Shown: positions 1 through 9,905 of the stretch, one piece after another | How the letters are laid out: the number at the start of each line of letters is the position of its first letter | Position numbering within the stretch: position 1 is the stretch's first letter | Assembly: GCF_900177645.1 (NCBI RefSeq) | Contig: NZ_FXAO01000005.1 | Coordinates: 311,654 to 375,653 of the forward strand | DNA length: 64,000 nucleotides | Direction: 5' to 3' | Source of the DNA: Arenibacter troitsensis | GTDB taxonomy: Bacteria; Bacteroidota; Bacteroidia; Flavobacteriales; Flavobacteriaceae | The notes under the pieces: generated by a model | Told to the model about the DNA's origin: nothing | Database searches by the model: none | Seen by the model: only the letters and a program-made list of their open reading frames with translations | Made by a program: the position numbers and the translations under genes

Positions 1-2433
1 CGGGAGTACAACATTAAGTTCTCCTATGTAGACCAAGACTTGGGGCAATTGCAGTTTTCCATTCCGGATACCACTGCACTACCCCAAATACTGGAAGAAC
101 TCCGCAAGCAGACCCTACTGGATATTACAAAACTTAATGACCGCTATTTTGCCATATCCAAAAGCAAGTTCGTGGATATCTGTGCCAATGTGGTCGACAA
201 TTTTGAGAACAGCACCATCATGAATGCCACTGTGCAGGTTCTGGGCAGTAATATATCCCAAATTACGGACCTGGAAGGACAATTCTCTATAAATGGGGTA
301 CCCAGAAATGCCAATATCGCTATTAAACACCTTGGCTTTAAAACTAAATTTATAAGCGCGGAAGAACTGGCCGGCAACAATCCCTGCAAGACCATTTTAC
401 TTTCCCCAAATTATCAGGAATTGGAAGAAGTTGTGGTATATCAATTTCTTACCACCGGTATTACCAAAGAACCCGATGCCAGCATTGAACTCAATACAGA
501 TAAATTTGGAATTCTACCAGGTCTTATAGAACCCGATGTACTGCAGACCATACAAGCCTTGCCCGGAATTAAGAGTGTAGATGAGACCGTGTCCGATATT
601 AATGTAAGGGGAGGTACCAACGACCAAAATTTAGTCTTGTGGGATGGAATAAAAATGTACCATTCCGGGCATTTTTTTGGTCTGATTTCTGCCTTTAATC
701 CCTATTTGATCGAAAATGTGAACATCATTAAAAATGGAACCAGCGTACAATATGGGGATGGGGTAAGCAGTGTAATAAATATAAATACCAGAAATAATAT
801 CAGCGAATCATTCGTTGGCGGGGCAGGATTTAATTTATTAAGTGGCGATATTTTTGGACAACTACCCCTTTCCGAGAAAGTTTCCGTTCAGTTTTCGGGG
901 AGGCGTTCTACCACAGATTTTATAAGTACCCCAACTTACAATCGTTTTTTTGATAAAGTGTTCCAGGACAGCGAGGTCAAGGAAAACAACAACACCTCCA
1001 ATCCTGAAAATATCGTTAGGGACGAGGATTTTTATTTCTATGATTTTACGGGCAAGCTGCTTTACGACATCAATGAAAACCAAAAGGCAAGATTGAGTTT
1101 TATCAATACCAACAACCACCTTAAATACACTGAAGAAAACGAGAGCGGCACTTCCAAAAGTTTATTGGAACAGACCAATCTTTCTTTTGGGGGAAGCTTG
1201 GAAAGTACATGGACACCAAGATGGAGCACCCATTTAAACCTGTATTACACCCGTTACAATTTGGATTCCCAAAACATCCCTTCACCATCCCAACAGCTCT
1301 TTCAAAGCAACCAAGTTTTGGAAAAGGCAATTAAGTTGAATACCAATTATAAGTTGAACCATAACCTTAATTGGCTGAATGGATATCAACTTAATGAGGT
1401 AGGCATAACCAACTTTACCCAAGTTACCCAACCGGCATACAAAAGCAATATAAAAGGGGTCATAATGACCCATTCCCTATTTTCAGAATTGGATTATAGA
1501 TCGAAAAATGAAAAGTTTAATGCCAGAGGCGGACTTAGGCTCAATTACATTAAAAACCTGAAGACCTTTAAAACTTTTGATGAATTTATCCTAGAACCAA
1601 GACTAAATTTAAATTATACATTAACAGACGGTCTTAAGACCGAATTGTTGGGAGAATTTAAAAGTCAGACCACAAACCAAATTATAGATCTGGAACAAAA
1701 TTTTCTGGGGATTGAGAAAAGGCGGTGGATACTTTCGGACAATGAAATACTGCCCATTACAAAAAGTAAACAAATATCCCTTGGGCTAAACTATGACAAA
1801 AATACACTCTATGTAGGTATTGAAGGATTTTATAAAAAGGTGGACGGAATAAGTACGGCCACACAGGGATTTCAAAACCAGGATCAATTTAACGGCGAAA
1901 TAGGAAAATACGATGTATCTGGAATCGAATTCTTGATCAACAAAAAAACAACAACCTATAGCACATGGCTCAGTTATGCCTATAACACCAATAACTACAC
2001 TTTTGAGAATATAACGCCCAACCAGTTCCCCAACAATTTGGACATTAGGCACACCATAACCTTTGCCGGCACCTATACTTACAAAAGTTTTAGAATGGGA
2101 CTTGGAGCCAATTATCACACAGGAAGACCCTACACCAAGCCACAAGAGGGCAATAATGCCTTAATCCTAAATGTTTTCCCCAACCAAATTAATTACGAGG
2201 AACCCAACAGTAGCAGACTCCCAGCCTACCTCAGGGCCGATGCTTCTTTTATCTACAACTTTAAGATAAGCGAAGGAATAAAATCGTCCGTAGGTGCTTC
2301 CGTCTTAAACCTTTTTAACAAAAAAAATATCCTGAATATCTATTACAGGATAAATGAACAAAACGAAATTGAAACGATAGAAAGGGTATCATTGGGCATT
2401 ACACCCAACTTTAGTTTCCGAATGAGCTTTTAG
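1..2433 (+). CDS. TonB-dependent outer-membrane receptor, 5' end cut off
   Basis: This is a partial gene: the reading frame is open to base 1, so the true start lies left of the window and the in-frame TTG at 40 is internal. The first residues (YNIKFSYV, then a LPQILEELRKQT helix) look like the end of an STN (secretin/TonB short N-terminal) domain. A CarboxypepD_reg-like beta-sandwich follows (around FSINGVPRNANIAIKHLGFK), then a plug domain (SDINVRGGTNDQNLVLWDG, AFNPYLIENVNIIKNG) and a 22-strand-type barrel ending in an aromatic C-terminus (NFSFRMSF). The protein should import a substrate across the outer membrane using TonB-ExbBD energy. STN-bearing receptors are often controlled by a FecI/FecR sigma/anti-sigma pair, which would be upstream and outside the window. 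The substrate is unknown. It converges on the gene at 2591. Confidence 0.9.
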   Translation, partial: REYNIKFSYVDQDLGQLQFSIPDTTALPQILEELRKQTLLDITKLNDRYFAISKSKFVDICANVVDNFENSTIMNATVQVLGSNISQITDLEGQFSINGVPRNANIAIKHLGFKTKFISAEELAGNNPCKTILLSPNYQELEEVVVYQFLTTGITKEPDASIELNTDKFGILPGLIEPDVLQTIQALPGIKSVDETVSDINVRGGTNDQNLVLWDGIKMYHSGHFFGLISAFNPYLIENVNIIKNGTSVQYGDGVSSVININTRNNISESFVGGAGFNLLSGDIFGQLPLSEKVSVQFSGRRSTTDFISTPTYNRFFDKVFQDSEVKENNNTSNPENIVRDEDFYFYDFTGKLLYDINENQKARLSFINTNNHLKYTEENESGTSKSLLEQTNLSFGGSLESTWTPRWSTHLNLYYTRYNLDSQNIPSPSQQLFQSNQVLEKAIKLNTNYKLNHNLNWLNGYQLNEVGITNFTQVTQPAYKSNIKGVIMTHSLFSELDYRSKNEKFNARGGLRLNYIKNLKTFKTFDEFILEPRLNLNYTLTDGLKTELLGEFKSQTTNQIIDLEQNFLGIEKRRWILSDNEILPITKSKQISLGLNYDKNTLYVGIEGFYKKVDGISTATQGFQNQDQFNGEIGKYDVSGIEFLINKKTTTYSTWLSYAYNTNNYTFENITPNQFPNNLDIRHTITFAGTYTYKSFRMGLGANYHTGRPYTKPQEGNNALILNVFPNQINYEEPNSSRLPAYLRADASFIYNFKISEGIKSSVGASVLNLFNKKNILNIYYRINEQNEIETIERVSLGITPNFSFRMSF

Positions 2434-2522
2434 TTTTCCTATCCAAGTTTTTCAGCAATATAAAGCTATGACGAATCACTGCTTTAGGAACTTGTTGTTC
2501 ATAGAACTTGGATTACTGCCAT

Positions 2523-2567
2523 AAAAAAGCCGGAAGCCTAGGATAATACCTATCCAAAACTCCCGGC
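2523..2567 (-). terminator. Intrinsic terminator after the DUF1080 gene
   Basis: Read on the minus strand, GCCGG and CCGGC arms (2563-2567 and 2529-2533) enclose a second short pairing (GGATA/TATCC) and are followed by six T residues (AAAAAA at 2523-2528). It lies 24 bases past the stop of the minus-strand gene and would end the Gfo/Idh-DUF1080 transcript. Confidence 0.6.
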
Positions 2568-2590
2568 ATATAAATAAATAATCAATCAAA

Positions 2591-5500
2591 TTATTTGCTC
2601 AAATCCTTAATCCTAATATTTCTAAAGGCAAGTTCGGCACCATGCCCCAAGAAACCAATATGTCCTGTATTTCTTTCCAGGCCTGGGTGTTCCTTATGGT
2701 CTGCCGTCCCGTTCTTGGACGCTTCTTTCCAATCGCCATCCACAATGACGGTACCATTCAAGGTTATTTTAATATGATTTCCTTTAACGATTACCTCTTG
2801 TGAATTCCACTCCCCTACCGGGTTCAGGGCTCCTCTTTTGGCTGCAATAATACCATATACGGACCCATGGTATTGGTAAGGCTTTAGATTGGCATAAATC
2901 TCAGCAGTATCGTCCAAAATCTGCAATTCCTTACCTACATAGGCGGCATCCCCTTCCAATGGCGCATGGATACCCAAACCGTTATTAGCACCAGGAGTTA
3001 ATTTAAAATCGAACCTGAAAATGAAATCCGAATATTCTTCCGCTGTAAACAAGTTGCCATGTCCACCTCTTTTAGGGCGTACAAGAAGCTCATTATTTTC
3101 CATGACATAGTCGGTCTTATTACCTACCCAATGATCAAGATCCTTCCCATTCAATAAAGATTTAAAACCTTCTTTCTTTTCTTCTTCGGTCAACTGTTCA
3201 TCGCCAGAACCAATTTCCCTTACATAAATATTCCTAAACCCTAGGTCTTCCCCATGGGCCTGCAATTCAATAGCCTCTTTGGCAAAAATTGCCTGCTTGC
3301 GATCCCAATAGTTTTCCAAGACCACATTGTCGGTTACCAAGACCCCATTTAAATGTACCGTAACGCGTTCACCAACCATTTTAATCCTAAAGGTATTCCA
3401 TTCATCTATAGGGTTATCGGCCACCTGCAACGGTTTGCTTTCATGCTTCTGATTGTTGTACAAACCACCAGACCCCACTTGGGCACCTACATCCACTCTT
3501 GCAGTATCCCATATTTGAACCTGTGGCGTGCCCCTCAAATAAATACCGCTGTCACCACCATTGGTAATCTTCCAATCTACGAGCATTTCAAAATCGCCAT
3601 AATCCTTAATGGTACAGATATTGTTATATCCTTCCCCTTTAAAACCGATAACACCGTTTTCTATATACCAATCTTTCATCATCTGTTCATTGGCCTTGGC
3701 CTGTTCGGCCGCCAATTTTCTGGGAGACATTTTGGACCGTGCTATTGGATTTTGTACCAATCCTTCCCATCCTGTAAAGTCCTTGCCATTAAAGATGGGC
3801 ACGAAGCCTTTATCTGAAGGCATTTTATCCAAAAACTCCTTCACGTCAATTTTAATATACTGGCTATCCGGACCTGTAAGGTTATCGATACTTTTGGACA
3901 CTATATCCCTAACCACTTCACCACTTAAACCATCCTGTTTACCAGGAGTTGGCAAAGCAATGGCAATTGCTACATTTGATGCAGTAGTCAAAAGCTCCTC
4001 GTCATTTAAATATTCCGAAACAAAAATTAATGAAAGGAAGGTTTTTACATTTCGTACTGCGGAAAGTACCTGCTTCTTTTCTGCAAGGGTTTTGGCCTCC
4101 GGCATCAATTTCCTAACCAGTAATAACTTCTGATCATCTGGATAATCCGATTTTCTTACCTTGGCAAGATAGTTGTCAAAGGCATTTTTTCTTATTGCAT
4201 CATCAGTGCTTGTGGTAGCCGTCTTAAACAGATATGGTAAAGCATCATTATTTTTCCAGCTTGACAACGCATCCAAGGCGATCAATTTCTCATTGTCTTT
4301 ACCTGTAGAAAGTCTTTGGGAAACCAACTCCAAAGCCTCTTGGTTACTTAAGGAAGCCAATACCGGCAACAATTTGGATTTATCCGTAGCCCCCTTATAC
4401 TCTTTAAACACAGTATCTGCGTATTTGCCATTGCTAGCATCCAGAATAATTAAAATGGCCTGCTGCGCATTTTTTATATTCTCGGATTTATCGGCTTTGT
4501 TCAATAGGTTCATTAGGGCTGAAAAGTCTTTGTCCGCTGAAATAGACGGCAAAGCCCTGTATACTGCACGAGCAACCTTTTCACTTCCCGAACCGATATA
4601 TCCTATCAGGGTATCAAACTGGTCAGTGGCATTCCTGGCCGCCAATACATTGATCAAAACTTCCTTGCCCGCCTCATTTACATTGGGTAGCTGACCGGCC
4701 AACAACCCACTATCCTTGGCATCGCACAATCTCAACAAAGTTTCCTCAACAGCAGTATATTCCTCAGGGGTATTAGCCCATTTTAAACTGTTGAACAATA
4801 CCGGCAAGGCCTTGTTCTTATCTTGATAGGATAAGGATTTTATTCCGGCCTCCCGTACAGCAACATCCTTATGTTCTACTGCATTCAAAATAACCTTATC
4901 AAAAACAAGTGCTTCTTCGCTATTACCAAGCATTCGAATTATAAGCGGCTTAATTTCAGCAGATGACCTCTTATACTGTTTTACCCATTGGGCTACCTCC
5001 GTGGAGGAAAGGTCGGAACCAGCGGCATCCAACACGGCACCAACGTAATTCTTATTGCCGTTCTTGGATTCCTTCAATAAAGTCTTGGTAAAGGCAGTGC
5101 CTTCATTGGCACTCAATATATGAATTCCCGCAGACCGATAATGCAATTGGTCATCCAGCTTGCAATTTTTAAGCAAGGCGTTGGCCACGGTGTTACTTAG
5201 GTCCTTATTGCCTTTCTTTTGCAATTTATTGCCATAATGGATAAAGGCTATAATACTCTTTGTATCATCCAATTGATAATTGGAACCAGCAACAGCCTTT
5301 TCCAACACCTCATATGAAGTTGGACTGCCTATTTCGGCCAAAGCCATTAAAGCTCTTTGTTGTACAATTATGGAGGATGAATTTACCTTGGCTTTCAAAA
5401 CCTCTTCTGCTGGAGCAAATTGCAAGGCTCCCAAAGCCTCAATAAAAGCAGCTTGTTTATTTACGTCCCCTATCTCTGTAGCTTCCAAAATAGCCAAGGA

Positions 5501-5992
5501 GGCATCGGTGGTACCAATGGCAGTTAAAGCGGCCAATGCAGGTTTAAACAGATCGTTATTGGGCAGATACTTGCTCAAGACCGCTACGCTTACATCTGTT
5601 CCCACATAAATTAATCGGTCCATTAAAAAAGTCTTAACCTCATTGTTGGAAGCGGACCCCAGTGCCCTTAATAATGTATTTTCAACTACACCGTTCTGAA
5701 TTAAGGGCTCTTTCCCACCACTATAAATAGCTACGCTCTGGATGGCATACCTGGCTTTGGTATCATCCCCGCTCCCTAACGGAACAAGTTTATCCGTAAT
5801 TTTTAGGATCCCATCCTCACCCAAGTCGATTATTTCCTGCATTAAACGATCCGAATGATCCAGGTCTTCCGTTGGCAATTGCATCAAAATATCGGCCACT
5901 TTGGTGTCCAAGGTTCTATTGTCCTGTGCACTAATGGCAAGTGTGCCCATAAATAGCATTAGCACACTTGTAATTTTATATATTGTATTCAT
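2591..5992 (-). CDS. Secreted HEAT-repeat protein with two C-terminal DUF1080 (3-keto-disaccharide hydrolase) domains
   Basis: The 1133-aa protein has a signal peptide (residues 1-22, ending AISAQ), a long alpha-helical HEAT-like solenoid (about 30-700) and two consecutive DUF1080/PF06439 concanavalin-like domains, at about 730-928 and 940-1133. Each domain has the family marks: FNGKD..GW / LNGKDLDHW at the start, a G(D)SGIYLRG or NNGLGIHAP strand, EWN(T/S) and a closing FRNI. DUF1080 proteins are now linked to cleavage of 3-keto-glycosides, after a Gfo/Idh/MocA enzyme has oxidised C3. The start is 20 nt from the stop of the oxidoreductase gene, so the two form an operon. The HEAT region probably mediates protein contacts; no catalytic role is visible there. 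Two DUF1080 domains on one HEAT scaffold is unusual. Substrate unknown. Confidence 0.88.
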   Translation of the reverse strand: MNTIYKITSVLMLFMGTLAISAQDNRTLDTKVADILMQLPTEDLDHSDRLMQEIIDLGEDGILKITDKLVPLGSGDDTKARYAIQSVAIYSGGKEPLIQNGVVENTLLRALGSASNNEVKTFLMDRLIYVGTDVSVAVLSKYLPNNDLFKPALAALTAIGTTDASLAILEATEIGDVNKQAAFIEALGALQFAPAEEVLKAKVNSSSIIVQQRALMALAEIGSPTSYEVLEKAVAGSNYQLDDTKSIIAFIHYGNKLQKKGNKDLSNTVANALLKNCKLDDQLHYRSAGIHILSANEGTAFTKTLLKESKNGNKNYVGAVLDAAGSDLSSTEVAQWVKQYKRSSAEIKPLIIRMLGNSEEALVFDKVILNAVEHKDVAVREAGIKSLSYQDKNKALPVLFNSLKWANTPEEYTAVEETLLRLCDAKDSGLLAGQLPNVNEAGKEVLINVLAARNATDQFDTLIGYIGSGSEKVARAVYRALPSISADKDFSALMNLLNKADKSENIKNAQQAILIILDASNGKYADTVFKEYKGATDKSKLLPVLASLSNQEALELVSQRLSTGKDNEKLIALDALSSWKNNDALPYLFKTATTSTDDAIRKNAFDNYLAKVRKSDYPDDQKLLLVRKLMPEAKTLAEKKQVLSAVRNVKTFLSLIFVSEYLNDEELLTTASNVAIAIALPTPGKQDGLSGEVVRDIVSKSIDNLTGPDSQYIKIDVKEFLDKMPSDKGFVPIFNGKDFTGWEGLVQNPIARSKMSPRKLAAEQAKANEQMMKDWYIENGVIGFKGEGYNNICTIKDYGDFEMLVDWKITNGGDSGIYLRGTPQVQIWDTARVDVGAQVGSGGLYNNQKHESKPLQVADNPIDEWNTFRIKMVGERVTVHLNGVLVTDNVVLENYWDRKQAIFAKEAIELQAHGEDLGFRNIYVREIGSGDEQLTEEEKKEGFKSLLNGKDLDHWVGNKTDYVMENNELLVRPKRGGHGNLFTAEEYSDFIFRFDFKLTPGANNGLGIHAPLEGDAAYVGKELQILDDTAEIYANLKPYQYHGSVYGIIAAKRGALNPVGEWNSQEVIVKGNHIKITLNGTVIVDGDWKEASKNGTADHKEHPGLERNTGHIGFLGHGAELAFRNIRIKDLSK

Positions 5993-6012
5993 TTTACAAT
6001 TCTAGTATTTGG

Positions 6013-7281
6013 TTAATAAGCCCAAGAGGACCTCATTGGTTGATCTATTAATCTATTGGCTTCCTCATCATTGATAAACTCTTGTTTTTCCGGATCAAAC
6101 TCTAAGGTACGCCCCAATCTCAAGGCAATAATTCCCATGTTCACCACAGTGGCGGAACGGTGGCCGTTCTCTTCGTTAAGAGCAAATTTTTGCCTGGTTT
6201 TTACGGATTCCGAGAATACGGTAATCTGCTCCTCCGGATCTGGTATGCTATTGATCAAGCCCTCAATATTGGGGATGGTAGATTTAAATCCGTTATATAT
6301 TTTCCCATTGGGCCCTTCAATATAAGCAGCATCCTTATCCCTGTTTTCACCATCGAGAATAATTTGACAACCATCGGCGTAGGTATAGGTAATTCTTCTC
6401 CAGGTACCTATGGCATCATAGTGTTGTTCTGGCGCATCCACCTCCACCTTAACGGGACTGGTGTTATCTTTTCCTAAAAAGTACTGTACCGGATCAATAT
6501 AGTGTTGGCCCATATCACCCAATCCACCACCATCATAGTCCCAATATCCCCTAAAGGTACCGTGCACCCTATGCGGATGATAAGGCTTCTCCGGTGCCGG
6601 CCCAAGCCACATATTGTAATCCAACTCCGTTGGCACAGGTTGAGGGGTTAAGTTTTCCTTACCAACCCAATAGAATTTCCAATTAAATCCGGTAATCCCG
6701 CTAATGGTCACTTTTAGCGGCCACCCAAGGGCACCACTATCCACTACCTTCTTCAACTTTTTTACCGGAGTACCCATTCCGTAAAAATTATCCTTAAAAC
6801 GGAACCATGTATTTAAGCGGAACATCTTTCCATGCTGTTGCATGGCCTCCACTACCTTTTTACCTTCACCTATAGTTCTTGTCATCGGTTTTTCACACCA
6901 AACATCCTTTCCGGCTTCAGCCGCCATAATAGACATAAGACCATGCCAGTGGGGAGGAGTGGCTATATGCACAATATCAACATCCGGGCGCTGTAAAACT
7001 TCCCTAAAGTCGCGATATCCCTTTACACCGCTTCCCACTTTTTGAAGGGTACTGGAAAGATGATTGGCATCAGCATCACAAATGGCCAAAAGTCTTGTTC
7101 CTTCATAGTCCAAATGCCCTTGGCCCATGCCCCCAACACCTATAACGGCCTTGGTCAATTGATCACTAGGCGGAATAAAATTAGTACCCCCCATGACATG
7201 TCTCGGAATTATACTGATTCCTGCAGCTGCCACCAGCGACTTCCTAACAAAATCCCTACGGCTCGTTGATTTTTTCTCCAT
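6013..7281 (-). CDS. Gfo/Idh/MocA-family oxidoreductase with Tat signal
   Basis: The 422-aa protein starts with a twin-arginine export signal (SRRDFVRKS, residues 7-15, then a hydrophobic stretch), so it should be folded with its cofactor and exported. The Rossmann glycine motif GVGGMG is at 48-53, and the family EKP motif (CEKPMTR) is at about 129-135, its lysine a likely catalytic residue. The C-terminal half has the typical GDMGQHYIDPVQYF helix. Such enzymes use NAD(P) to oxidise or reduce sugar hydroxyls; exported members in Bacteroidota commonly accompany DUF1080 proteins. It is first in a two-gene operon with the HEAT/DUF1080 gene, 20 nt apart. The inferred role is C3 oxidation of a glycoside in the periplasm. 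The specific sugar cannot be read from the sequence. Confidence 0.9.
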   Translation of the reverse strand: MEKKSTSRRDFVRKSLVAAAGISIIPRHVMGGTNFIPPSDQLTKAVIGVGGMGQGHLDYEGTRLLAICDADANHLSSTLQKVGSGVKGYRDFREVLQRPDVDIVHIATPPHWHGLMSIMAAEAGKDVWCEKPMTRTIGEGKKVVEAMQQHGKMFRLNTWFRFKDNFYGMGTPVKKLKKVVDSGALGWPLKVTISGITGFNWKFYWVGKENLTPQPVPTELDYNMWLGPAPEKPYHPHRVHGTFRGYWDYDGGGLGDMGQHYIDPVQYFLGKDNTSPVKVEVDAPEQHYDAIGTWRRITYTYADGCQIILDGENRDKDAAYIEGPNGKIYNGFKSTIPNIEGLINSIPDPEEQITVFSESVKTRQKFALNEENGHRSATVVNMGIIALRLGRTLEFDPEKQEFINDEEANRLIDQPMRSSWAY

Positions 7282-7429
7282 CTATATATATTCTATTAAT
7301 TAATTGAAGTTTCCATATTTAAAACCACAAATAAAAACAACAATGCGTAAAAAAAGGGGTAATATTTGGGGTAATAAAATTGAAAAAAGAAGGAATTATG
7401 TAAATATTTTTGAATATCGATGTGTGCCA

Positions 7430-9748
7430 TCAGGAATTGCTAACCACCATATCCTCAAATTTAACAGTATACACCTCACCGTAAATTTTTTCATAAAGCT
7501 TGGCAAAATTGTCATAGGCAGTATGTGCCAAACTTAATTTTCCCTGCCTAATCAGAATTTGTAATTTGATCTGCAGGGCATGTTCATTTAAATCATCGTA
7601 AATGTACATCACGGAGGCCAAGTCGTACATTAAAGCGCTATGCCTATCGATGTCCAGTATTTTTGAAATACCATAACAGAATTCTATGATTCTATTACTC
7701 ATATTTTCAACAATGGGATCTAACCATGAATCGCTCATATTCACAAAAAATCTATCGGCCTTTAGTATACAGAACAATTTGGGCAATTGCTCTTCCAAGT
7801 AGGCAACCGTTACACCCCCTCTACCCAAATCGTTCAAAAGCATTAAAACCTCCTGATAATCACAAAAGCAATTTTTTCCGATTTCCAGATACCAACTTTT
7901 GTCCCTAAATGTCAAATTCATTTCCTTGGCCTCGGACAATATGGCCCTAAGGTTCTGTATATTGGTCCCCCTGGTATTTTTCGCACTCTTTGGACTCATT
8001 CCGGGCCAAAGTGCCTCAGTAAGTTTTTTGGTGCTAATTCCCTCCTTGTCGCCAATGCTATTTAATAAAACAATCACAAATAGTTGCTTTAGTTTGGGGG
8101 ACAATTTTTTGGCAATATCAACACCTTGAGAATTTATAATGCGCAGGGACCCAAAACAGAGTATTTTCTCTGCTGCATTTACCAGATTCTTATAGTCCCT
8201 GTTGGGATGGGTTTTTACCGTTGCTTCAGGTACTGGCATAAGCTTAGCCCTTATTTTTCCTTTCTTCCAATACTTAAGCACAAGGAAAATAAGTAAAATT
8301 GCAGTTATGGCTATTCCAATTTTTACATAAAGAGAGGATATTAAAGCATCGTTTACTTCTATTTTTTGGTATGCTTGGGCAATTTCATGTGCATTAAGTT
8401 CCCGCTTCCATATTTTAATATTCGTTAAGTAACCTATAAAAAATTCCTGCCACAAATTGCTTCCTATTACAATATTATAATCGGAAGTATCGTAGTCCTC
8501 GATTAACTTGATCTTATCCGTCTGCTTCCCATTCACAAAAAACAAAAGTTCGTTATTAACCTTGGAATGCACCAAAGCCACATGGGTCCATTCATTTAAG
8601 GGAATTGGGGAAGTTTGGGAAATATAATCCTTAATATCGGCCATGGTAAAGGTCAATAAACCTTCATGCAACTTTAGAACAAAGTTATCCCCTTTCCCCA
8701 GTATACTATTGTTATTTGTAAGTATGGTAGGCTTAATCCATGCCAAGATGGTAAAACTTCCCTCCAAGGCCGTTCTGCTGTCCAACCCCGCATCCACATA
8801 TGCCCCTTCATCAAAATAGCCCACCTTTCCATGTACCTTATCCTCTTGAATCTTTACGTTGTTTACTATAAGTTCCTTATCGTTTTTTCTAGTGGCATTT
8901 TTAATGATGGGGCCAAAAGTGAAATGATCGGTTAGACCGTATTCAAAATCCAAGGGAAAACCAATAAACTCTTTAAGATTGCCGCTGTTTTCCGGGGTAG
9001 TATATATAATATCGGGAGAGAAATAATAGCCGGCCTTGTGCGGAATAAATACCGGTAAGTTTTCATTTAGATCTATTGGAAGACTAAAATGCCCGTTCAC
9101 CATAAGGTTTCTATGGTTTTTAAAGCTAACCCCATTCAACAATCCAGATTTGGACCTTACCGTTCCAAATACCCTGCTCTTCTTATTTAGGCCAAAGACC
9201 AAGCTATCTGCTTTAGGGAAGAACTTGGGATCAATGTGAAGAAAATTGGGCATTTTTCCGGAACGCTTCCAAATATTTTCAAGAACAGTATCCTTTAAAA
9301 ATTCCTTATCCAACACCCTAACCACCCCCAGTTCCTTAGTGGTATCGAATTTGAAAGCATCTTCATCGCCAATGGGGCCATCCAATGGAATAGTTTCCAC
9401 CTCTTGCATAGGTAGCTGTGGCACCCAGTATTTGGACAAGAAATCTTTGTTAATAATGTTATCGGTCACCAGAATGAGCGAATCATTTTTTTCCAATAAT
9501 TGCTCCAAAAGGGAATCATAATTTTCTTGATAGTCTGAAATATATAGGGCTATGGAAGTTTTTCCGTTGAGAAGAACCGGCAAATTGTTACTTGTTATTT
9601 GATCAATATCGATCAAAATATGGGAATGTAGACGTATATTCCATTTCTCCTCCTCAGAAAGTTGTTGAAATTCCTGTGCAGTTCCTACTTTCAACAAAAG
9701 AAGCAAAAACAACAAACAAAACTTAGAAAATGGAATTCTTCTTAGCAA
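7430..9748 (-). CDS. Membrane-anchored LamG-domain sensor fused to a SARP-like DNA-binding domain
   Basis: This 772-aa protein has a signal peptide (1-24), an uncharacterised extracytoplasmic region (about 30-300), a LamG/concanavalin-like domain (about 305-455; VDAGLDSRTALEGSFTILAW, NEWTHVALVHS, FVNGKQ), one transmembrane helix (about 472-493) followed by KYWKKGK, and a cytoplasmic part. The cytoplasmic part contains an OmpR-type winged helix (about 528-625; LSPKLKQLFVIVLL, KLTEALWPGMSPKSAKNTRGTNIQNLR) and a helical BTAD-like segment (about 630-765; HALQIKLQILIRQGK). This arrangement suggests a one-component transmembrane regulator that senses a ligand, perhaps a glycan, outside the membrane. 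It lies upstream of the Gfo/Idh-DUF1080 operon on the same strand, 148 nt away, and may control it; that link is inference. Confidence 0.8.
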   Translation of the reverse strand: MLRRIPFSKFCLLFLLLLLKVGTAQEFQQLSEEEKWNIRLHSHILIDIDQITSNNLPVLLNGKTSIALYISDYQENYDSLLEQLLEKNDSLILVTDNIINKDFLSKYWVPQLPMQEVETIPLDGPIGDEDAFKFDTTKELGVVRVLDKEFLKDTVLENIWKRSGKMPNFLHIDPKFFPKADSLVFGLNKKSRVFGTVRSKSGLLNGVSFKNHRNLMVNGHFSLPIDLNENLPVFIPHKAGYYFSPDIIYTTPENSGNLKEFIGFPLDFEYGLTDHFTFGPIIKNATRKNDKELIVNNVKIQEDKVHGKVGYFDEGAYVDAGLDSRTALEGSFTILAWIKPTILTNNNSILGKGDNFVLKLHEGLLTFTMADIKDYISQTSPIPLNEWTHVALVHSKVNNELLFFVNGKQTDKIKLIEDYDTSDYNIVIGSNLWQEFFIGYLTNIKIWKRELNAHEIAQAYQKIEVNDALISSLYVKIGIAITAILLIFLVLKYWKKGKIRAKLMPVPEATVKTHPNRDYKNLVNAAEKILCFGSLRIINSQGVDIAKKLSPKLKQLFVIVLLNSIGDKEGISTKKLTEALWPGMSPKSAKNTRGTNIQNLRAILSEAKEMNLTFRDKSWYLEIGKNCFCDYQEVLMLLNDLGRGGVTVAYLEEQLPKLFCILKADRFFVNMSDSWLDPIVENMSNRIIEFCYGISKILDIDRHSALMYDLASVMYIYDDLNEHALQIKLQILIRQGKLSLAHTAYDNFAKLYEKIYGEVYTVKFEDMVVSNS

Positions 9749-9905
9749 TATCTAACAAATAATCCCGTATAGGGCATTTCTATGAACTACGCAATTTACT
9801 AAGAATAAATAAAATTTAGGCCGCGGAAATTATCCGAAATATATATGAACTGAACAATTGAATGTTATGGGTAACAAATGACCCCAGATGCAAACTAAGA
9901 CTTGG

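Noticed and set aside
1786..2145. 119-codon minus-strand frame inside the TonB receptor
   Set aside because: It is antisense to a recognisable beta-barrel and has no motif or start signal of its own.
3353..4694. Several plus-strand open frames of 150-175 codons opposite the HEAT/DUF1080 gene
   Set aside because: They lie antisense to a long well-supported gene, have no recognisable domains and have compositions expected of the reverse strand.
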